A program made the translations under genes and the position numbers. A stretch of DNA of 64,000 nucleotides from Thinopyrum elongatum. Lineage: Eukaryota; Streptophyta; Magnoliopsida; Poales; Poaceae. The stretch spans positions 101,248,237-101,312,236 of the forward strand of contig CM022302.1 of the NCBI GenBank assembly GCA_011799875.1, in the 5' to 3' direction. The notes under the pieces are model-generated. The model was not told where the DNA came from, ran no database searches, and saw nothing but the letters and a program-made list of their open reading frames with translations. Shown here piece by piece: positions 56,986 through 64,000 of the stretch; the stretch's first letter is position 1, and every line of letters starts with the position of its first letter.

Positions 56986-58985
56986 ATGGGAACCCTCTTC
57001 CTCTCCGGCGAGCACGTCGCGACCGGCCTGATCAGCCAGCCCATCGCGCCCGCTTGCTCTTGCACCAGCACACCGCCCGACGAGGGGGCAGCCTGCCCTA
57101 CGAGCTGCCTTGTCGACCTCTTCGGCAAGGCCAGCCTCTCCGACGAGCCCGCCTCCGACGCCGAGGCCCTCCGCTCCGTCGACCCCCTCTCCGAGCTTTT
57201 CGAGAAGCTCACCGTCTCCAACGCGGCCTCCATCGACGGGTTCCCCACCGACGTGGTGGTCGTTGACGATCCGCTCCCTCCTATCACCAGCGACGCCGAC
57301 GCCGGCATCATGGCGGAGGTGCTGGTCACTGGCCACAGCGGGGTCTCCGATGGGGCCACCCAGGACCCGTTGATTGCCGCCATGCAGGGCCTGGCCACTC
57401 CCGTCGCTGCCAACGCCGATGGGGCGATACTATAGGCGTTCCGTGTCACGCTCCTTGACAGTGCCAACAAGATGGCGGCCATGAAGTGCCGCGCAGAGGC
57501 CAACCAGCGCGAGATCAACCGCATCGCAGGCGGCACGCCGGCTACTGGCGAGCCCAGCCGAACCGGCGTCGTTCGGCAATGCGGCGCGGCCATAGCCAGC
57601 ATGCTGGGGGTCGGACGCCTGATCTATGCCACCCCCCGCGCAGAGCCTGCGCGTCGCCCAGGCGGTGGCAGAAGAATTGGAGCACCTGGAGGGCGACGAG
57701 CGGCGCAGCCAGATGGTGCGCCTCCAGGAGCTCCTCGACGCTGCGAATACGCAGAAAGACGCGTGCAACCGCGCGGTGGAAGCCGGCAAGCAAGCCGAAA
57801 ACCATCCCACCCGCCGCGAGCATGGAGCGACCTCCCGGTACCCAAGCGGCAGCGACCGCGGCCAGCGGAACCCGGAGCCGGCTGCTAGCCGCAGCCGGCG
57901 CACCCGCCTGACGGTTGTCAACAGCCGGCAAGTTCCTCCAAGAGTGGAGGACCGGCGCCAGCAGGATGAGCGTCCGCCTCCCCCTCGCAGGGATAGGCTG
58001 GCCTCTCCCGCGCCGGTAGACCACTCGATTCTCGGGGGCCAGCTAGGCCCCCGTGAAGGAGTCGGCGAGAATGATGCCCGCCACCGGATCGAGCGGCTAG
58101 CTCGGTCCCTGGCAGTCAAGGAGGAGGACACTGTCGGCCCGGCCTGCTTCGGCCCCGCATCCGCGACGAGCCCTTCCCCAAAGGGTTCTCGTTCCCCCGA
58201 GACACTCCCAAGTACACCGGCTCCGTGAAGCCGGAGAACTGGCTGACCTACTACGCTACGGCAGTCAGCATAGCAAACGGCAACAAGCACGTTACCGTGA
58301 AGTATGTTCCGCTCATGCTCCAGGGCACGGCCCGGACATGGCTGAACAGCCTCAAACCCTACAGCGTCAACAGCTGGTTGGACTTCCCCGACGTCTTTGT
58401 CCGCAACTTCACCAGCACCTACAAGCAGCCCCCAAGCCACACCAGCTCTCCATGTGCGTTCAGGGCCTGACCGAGTCCACCCGCGACTACCTGACGCGCT
58501 GGGCCGAGCTGCGCAACTCCTGCGAAGGGGTGCACGAGGTGCAGGCCATCGAGTACTACACCGCCGGGTGCAGAGAGGGTACCCTGCTCAAGCACAAGCT
58601 TCTGTGCGACGAGCCGGCTACATTGGACAAGCTCCTGGTCGTGGCGGACAAGTACGCCACCACCGACTCCTCCATGAAGTCAGAGATCCGGGTTGACGCG
58701 TCCGGGAAGGTGCTCCCGCCGGCTCCCCAAATGCCGGCTGGTGACTCCAACCGGCATCAACAGCCGAATGACAACAAGCGCAAGGCCCAGCAGCCGGCTA
58801 CCAGCAACCGGCAAGTGGCCATTGTCGAGGATCAGCAGCCGGCCGTGCAACCCGGCCCCAAGCGCCAGAAGGGCGGCAAGGGTGACTGGCTGCCTGCCTT
58901 CTCCTTCGAGCAAGCCCTCGATGCCCCATGCAAGTTCCACACCGGCGCGAAGCCGTCTAACCACACCACCCGGCAGTGCAACTAG
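56986..58985 (+). pseudogene. Gag of element F
   Basis: First ATG after the primer site is at 56986. The N-terminal region is acidic and Ala-rich, then a helical Glu/Gln segment (about 57660-57800), then the Gag core (YVPLMLQGTARTWLNSLKP near 58300-58360; ESTRDYLTRWAELRNSC near 58470-58520) and a C-x2-H-x7-H-x4-C motif at 58929-58982. Breaks are the TAG at 57433, shifts near 57635 (C run), 58145 and 58432 (C run), and the TAG at 58983 directly after the zinc motif. Confidence 0.8.
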
Positions 58986-61900
58986 CTTGCCAGAATCGCC
59001 AAGGGTGAGGGCCTGCCGCCTCCTCCTGCCGGCGCGGCGACTCCGCCTCCTCAGCAGTCGGCAGCCCGCCCAGTCGTCATGCTCCAAGACGAGTTCCCCG
59101 ACGCCAACGCCACCTACGTCGTCTTCACCAGTGAAGCCGACGACAAGCACAGTCGGCGCCAGCACCACCGCGAGGTGAATGCTGTCGCCTCAGAGGTCCC
59201 CCAATTCATGCACTGGTCTGAGAGGCCCATCTCCTGGAGCCGTGATGACCACCCGGCCGTGATGCCCTCGCCGGGTGCTTATGCAATGGTGCTGGACTCC
59301 ACCTTCTCAATGGAGAGGCGGGCCTGCCGCTTCTCCCGGATCCTGATAGACGGTGGTAGCAGCATTAACATCCTCTACCGCGACACCATGGAGAAGCAGG
59401 GCACCAAAGAGAAGCAACTCCTGCCTAGCCAAACCGTGTTCCATGGCATTGTCCCTGGGCTTTCCTGCTCTCCAATCGGCAAAATCAAGATTGATGTCTT
59501 GTTCGGCGACAAGACCCACTTCCGCCGCGAACCATTCTGGTTCGAGGTGGTTGACTTGGACAGCCCCTACCACGCGCTCTTGGGCCGGCCTGCACTGGCC
59601 AATTTCATGGCGGTGCCGCATTACGCCTACCTGAAGATGAAGATGCCAGGTCCCAAGGGCATCATCACCATTGCCGGCGACTACCAGAAGTCGCTCACGT
59701 GCGCCACTGCCAGCTCCTGGCTGGCCGAGTCCCTCATCGTTGCCGAAGAGAAGCGCCTCCTTGACCGGGCTATGGCCATGGCCAGCGAGCAGCCGGCCAT
59801 TCCATCTGACCCCAAGGACGCGGAGACCGGGGCCTCCTTCCAGCCGGCCAAGGAAACCAAGAAGATCGCCTTGGACCCGGCGCACCCGGAGAGATTTGCT
59901 GTCGTGGGGTCTCACCTCGATAGTAAATAGGCAAGCGAGCTCGTCGACTTCCTCCGTGAGAATCGGGATATCTTCACATGGTCCCCCAAGGACATGCCGG
60001 GTGTTCCGAAGGATTTCGCCGAGCACAATCTGCATGTGAGATTGGATGCAAAACCGGTAGAGCAACCCCTCCGCCGCCTATCAGAAGAGAAGAGAAGGAT
60101 CATTGGTGAAGAAATTGCCCGGCTTCTGGCAGCCGGCTTCATCATGGAAGTGTTCTACCCGGACTGGCTTGCCAACCCAGTCCTCGTTTTGAAGAAAAAC
60201 AACAAGTGGCGCATGTGTATCGACTACACTAGCCTCAACAAAGCCTGCCCCAAGGACCCTTTTGCCTTGCCCCGGATAGACCAAGTGATCGACTCCACGG
60301 CCGGCTGCGAGCTGCTGTCCTTCTTGGACACCTACTCTAGCTACCACCAGATCAAGCTGGACCCAGCCGATCGACTGAAGACCGCCTTCATCACCCCTTT
60401 CGGCGCCTTCTGCTACATCACCATGACGTTCGGCTTGAGGAATGCCGGCGCCACCTTTCAGCGTTGCATGCAGAAGTGCCTCCTGAAGCAACTCAGCAGG
60501 AACGCCCATGTCTATGTGGACGACATTGTGGTGAAGATGGAGAAGCGCGGCACCCTTTTGGAGGATCTCAAGGAGACCTTCACCAACCTGCGCCGCTTCC
60601 AGATCAAGCTCAACCCGGAGAAGTGTGTCTTCGGAGTACCAGCCGGCTAGCTCCTTGGCTTCCTTGTTTCTGAGCACGGGATCGAGTGCAACCCCATGTA
60701 GATCAAGGCCATTGAGCGGATGAAGAAGCCAACCCGGCTGCGGGACGTCCAGAAGTTCACCGGGTGCTTAGCCTCTCTTAGCCGGTTCATCAGTCGGCTG
60801 GGCGAGAAGGCCCTCCCTCTGTACCAGCTGATGAAGAAGACCACATGCTTCGAGTGGACCGATCAGGCGGACGAGGCGTTCCTCCAGCTCAAGCGGATGC
60901 TGTCCACGCCGCCTGTTCTGGCCGCTCTGGCTGCTAAAGAGCCCATGTTCCTCTACATCACCGCTACCAATCGGGTTGTCAGCACCGCGATCGTTGTCGA
61001 GCGCCCAGAAGACGGCAAAGCACAGCCGATCCAGAGGTCAGTCTACTACCTGAGTGAGGTGTTGTCCGCCTCCAAGCAGAACTACCCCCACTACCAGAAG
61101 ATGTGCTACGGCGTGTACTTCGCCGCCAAGAAGCTGAAGCAGTACTTCCAGGAGCACACCATCACGGTCGTCTGCACCGCCCCCCTTGCCGAGATCATGG
61201 GCAACAGAGACGCCTTAGGCCGGGTGGCAAAATGGGCCATCGAGCTGGCTCCCCACACCATCCTCTACCAGGCCCGCACCGCCATCAAGTCCCAAGCGCT
61301 GGCCGACTTCCTTGTCGACTGGGCCGAGACCCAGTACCTGCCTCCAGCGCCGAATTCCACCCATTGGTGGATGCACTTCGACGGCTCGAAGATGCGCACC
61401 GGTTTGGGAGCCGGCATCGTCCTCACCTCTCCCAAAGGCAACAAGCTCAAGTACACGCTACAGATCCACTTTGCCGCCTCCAACAACGTGGCCGAGTATG
61501 AGGCGCTCGTCCATGATCTTCGACTGGCCAAGGAGATCGGCATCCACCGCATTCTGTGCTACGGTGACTCGGACTTGGTGGTCCAACAGTCTTCTGGCGA
61601 CTGGGACGCCAAGGACACCAACATGGCTAGCTACCGCTTCCTCGTCCAGCAGATGAGCGGACACTTCGACGGGTGCGAGTTCCTCCATGTGCCACGGGCC
61701 GACAACGAAGTAGCTGACGCCCTGGCACGGGTTGGCTCCACTCGGCAGGCCATACCAGCTGGCATCTCCCTCGAGTGCCTGCGCAAGCCATCTGTCAAAC
61801 CTTCACCGGAATCAGAATCCATCTTCATGCCGGCTGACCCAGGAACAGTCGGATCCGGCTCGGGGACTTCAGCAGTCGGCCTGGGGACTTCTGCAGGTGG

Positions 61901-62047
61901 CCCGGGGACTTCTGCAGGTGGCCCGGGGACTCCAGAACCCGACCCGGGGACTGCTGCAGTCGGCTCGGGTACTTCAGCGGTGCAGCAAGCAGCGGCCGGC
62001 TCCGACCTGCCGCCGCCCAACCCGGCGCCCTGGTACCGGTTGCTGTC
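58986..62047 (+). pseudogene. Protease, RT, RNase H and archaeal-type RNase H of element F
   Basis: Protease LIDGGSSINILYRDT lies near 59342-59386. RT has MCIDYTSLNKACPKD, FLDTYSSYHQIK and YVDD near 60517. The first RNase H has RSVYYLSEVLSASKQ; the second has MHFDGSKMRTGLGAG (near 61372), AEYEALVHDLRL and CYGDSDLVV. Stops lie at 59928, 60648 and 60699. A Gly/Thr/Ser repeat linker follows the second RNase H, and the frame shifts near 62045 just before integrase. Confidence 0.88.
61842..61988 (+). repeat. 21-bp coding tandem repeat between RNase H and integrase of element F
   Basis: Seven units of 21 bp start at 61842, 61863, 61884, 61905, 61926, 61947 and 61968. Each encodes seven residues of the form GTSAxGx (for example GTSAGGP twice in a row). 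Elements A and C lack this insert at the same place. Confidence 0.85.
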
Positions 62048-63337
62048 ATGACGGTGGTAGAAGATCCATCCTGGGTGCAGCCCATCCTCAACTTTCTGGT
62101 AAGCCGAGAGCTACCAGCCGACGAGATCTTGGCCCAGCGGGTGCAACGCCGGGCGGCCGCATACACAGTTGTCAATAGAGAGCTCGTCAGGCGCAGCGTG
62201 ACTGGTGTCTTCCAGCGTTGCGTAGAGCCGGAGAAGGGCATAGCAATCCTCAGGGATATTCATCAAGGCGAATGTGGCCACCATGCCACCTCCAGAGCCC
62301 TCGTCGCCAAAGCTTTCCGCCACGGTTTCTTCTGGCCGACTGCTTTGGACGACGCCAAGGAGTTGGTCCGCAAGTGCAAGGGGTGTCAGCGCTTCAGCTC
62401 CAAGCAGCACCTGCCGACTTCTGCACTCAAGACCATTCCCCTCACCTGGTCGTTTGCCTTATGGGGACTGGACATGGTGGGCCCATTCAAGACAGCACGC
62501 GGCGGCCTGACCCATCTACTGGTTGCCGTGGACAAGTTCACGAAGTGGATTGAGGCGAGGCCAATCATGAAGCAGAATGGCCCGACTGCTATCACCTTCA
62601 TCGCGGATATCACCATCAGATATGGCATCCCCCACAGCATCATCGCCGACAATGGCACGAACTTCGCCAAAGGCGCCTTGGCCCATTTCTGCGCGACGCA
62701 GGGCATCCGACTGGACCTCGCATCCATTGCCCATTCACAGTCAAACGACCAAGTGGAGCGAGCAAACGGCCTCATCCTGTCCGGCATCAAGCCCCGGTTG
62801 GTCGAGCCTTTGGAGCGCTCGGCCGGCTGCTGGATCGAGGAGCTGCCGGCCGTCCTTTGGAGTCTTCGGACTACGCCGAATCGAGAAATCGGCTTCACAC
62901 CCTTCTTCCTCGTGTACGGGGCTGAGGCTGTCATCCCAACTGACATCGAGTTCGACTCACCTCGCGTCACCATGTACACGGAGGCGGAAGCCAAGGAGGC
63001 GCGAGAGGACGGCATCGATCTGCTGGAAGAGGCCTGGCTGCTAGCACTCAGCCGGTCCGCCATCTACCAGCAGAGCCTACGCCGCTACCACAACAAGAAG
63101 ATCAAGCTGTGTGCTATCCGCGAGGGTGATCTTGTGCTCCGGCTGATCCAGCGAACAGCCGGCCAGCACAAGCTCTCGGCTCCTTGGGAGGGGCCATTCA
63201 TCATCAGCAAGGCCCTGGGCAACGACTCCTACTACCTCATCGACTCACAAAAGCCCAGGGCTCGCAAGAGGGACAATGCCGGCCAAGAGACGGAGCGTCC
63301 GTGGAATGCGAACCTTCTCCGCCCATTTTATAGTTGA
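62048..63337 (+). pseudogene. Integrase of element F (segment open, in a different frame from RT)
   Basis: Open for 429 codons. Zinc-binding HHCC region: CGHHATSRALVAKAF, then CKGCQRF (about 62273-62395). Core: DKFTKWIEARPIM, IIADNGTNFAKG and QSNDQVERANG, so the catalytic Asp, Asp and Glu positions are present. C-terminus: APWEGPFIISKAL, ending LLRPFYS at 63337. No chromodomain. The segment is only expressed as part of Gag-Pol in an intact element; here a frameshift near 62045 uncouples it. Confidence 0.88.
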
Positions 63338-64000
63338 TGCAGTGTATGTACCACGCTATCTTTTGTACTAGCAAAGACAACAGGTCCCCAGAGGCACACT
63401 CGGGGCTACCTTTTTATCTATATGATAAGCTTCGCCTATGAATGTGTTCTTTCATTATTCTGCCCTGTCCGGGTCTGGTCAGCCGGCCCGGGGGCTCGCC
63501 TCCTTGACCTAAGTTGGCACCACCCGAAGTCGGCTAAGTAGTGTGCCGACGCCAAGGCCCTCTATTCGCCTCAGCTACAGCTCGCAGCGTGACTGTCCGG
63601 CTGGCAAGAGCTAAAGGCCAGAAACGCTGTCCACACGAAAAATGACTAAGGAAGAACGCCAATACAGGCCAAGCCGGCTCCTCGCCTCACCCGTCCGGCT
63701 GCGCAGCAGCCGGCCGGCCGGCTTCTCTCTCGACTAGCTACGCTCTAAGCGGCTGAAGTAACTTGCCTATTCTAAACGGCCAAGTCCCTGACCCGGCCAC
63801 AGACCGCAGCGCGGCTGTCTGGCTGGCAGGGCGGCGGCCAGAGGAACGCGGCAAAAGAAAAAGCCAACAAGAGCAAAGGCAAAACCGAGCCAGAGACAAG
63901 CATGTGAAAATCAGTTATTTACATTGCAAAAGGCCCAAGGCCAGCATTCATCAGAGTTTAATAAACCCCCAGTTGGTGGAACTGCGCATGATTAACTTGT
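63338..64000. other. Start of the 3' region of element F
   Basis: No coding frame is supported on either strand. GGGGGCT/CGGGGCTAC motifs (near 63395 and 63490) resemble the polypurine-like motifs of element C. By analogy with A and C, an antisense gene would end on the minus strand somewhere beyond this point. Confidence 0.45.

Larger units (their letters stand above)
55780..64000 (+). mobile_element. Element F: Tat-lineage gypsy retrotransposon, runs past window end
   Basis: 5' LTR 55780-56933, primer site TTGGCGCCCACCGTGGGGC, gag, protease, RT, two RNase H domains and integrase ending at 63337. Base composition is much richer in G+C than A and C. Breaks: stops at 57433, 58983, 59928, 60648 and 60699 (all TAG); frameshifts near 57635, 58145, 58432 and 62045. 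The 3' LTR, and any antisense gene, would lie beyond 64000. Confidence 0.88.

Noticed and set aside
56823..57602. 259-codon minus-strand ORF over the F LTR and gag
   Set aside because: It overlaps the LTR edge and primer site, with only composition-driven openness.
57430..58440. 336-codon minus-strand ORF opposite gag of element F
   Set aside because: It lies opposite gag in very G+C-rich sequence, where stop codons are rare. It shows no recognisable domain and is not at the position of the antisense genes of A and C.
62386..63063. 225-codon minus-strand ORF opposite F integrase
   Set aside because: It is a shadow of the conserved integrase frame.

Overview
The window is repeat DNA from a large grass genome, most likely Triticeae (wheat, Aegilops or barley group). 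It is almost wholly nested LTR retrotransposons of the Ty3/gypsy superfamily. No conserved host gene, rRNA, tRNA or CRISPR array was found. The Triticeae call rests on recalled LTR types: a Fatima-like element (644-10733) and WHAM/Sabrina-type LTR pieces beginning TGATACGTCTCC and ending GTAGACATCA. Family names come from memory; superfamily and lineage calls rest on visible domains.

Layout. (Z) A long chromovirus-type LTR on the minus strand (1-643 and 10739-11941) is split by (A), a 10.1-kb Tat-lineage element on the minus strand. 11942-14814 is a mosaic of LTR fragments and a degenerate gypsy piece (G). (B), 14815-24981, is a minus-strand chromovirus with a 3.5-kb LTR and an extra intact ORF before gag. 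(C), 24982 to about 36054, is a plus-strand Tat-lineage element inserted into B's 5' LTR and truncated on the right. 36055-39320 is the only stretch that may be old low-copy DNA; it holds Stowaway-like MITE remnants and promoter-like duplications. (E), a degenerate gypsy element (39321-39661 and 53065-55377), is split by (D), a 13.4-kb plus-strand chromovirus with 4.15-kb LTRs. (F), from 55780 past the window end, is a third Tat-lineage element on the plus strand.

How the parts work together. In A, C and F the polyprotein order is Gag, protease, reverse transcriptase, RNase H, a second archaeal-type RNase H, integrase. A and C also carry, between integrase and 3' LTR, a gene on the opposite strand to gag-pol. 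In A it has a TATA box, a good start codon and seven exons whose lengths sum to one uninterrupted 780-codon frame. In C the same gene is truncated and decayed. B and D are chromoviruses with an initiator-Met tRNA primer site and a chromodomain-like integrase tail. Their long LTRs share a small hairpin followed by a possible terminal coding exon. All gag-pol frames here are broken, so none of these copies looks autonomous. The features that stay open are the antisense gene of A and the upstream ORF of B.
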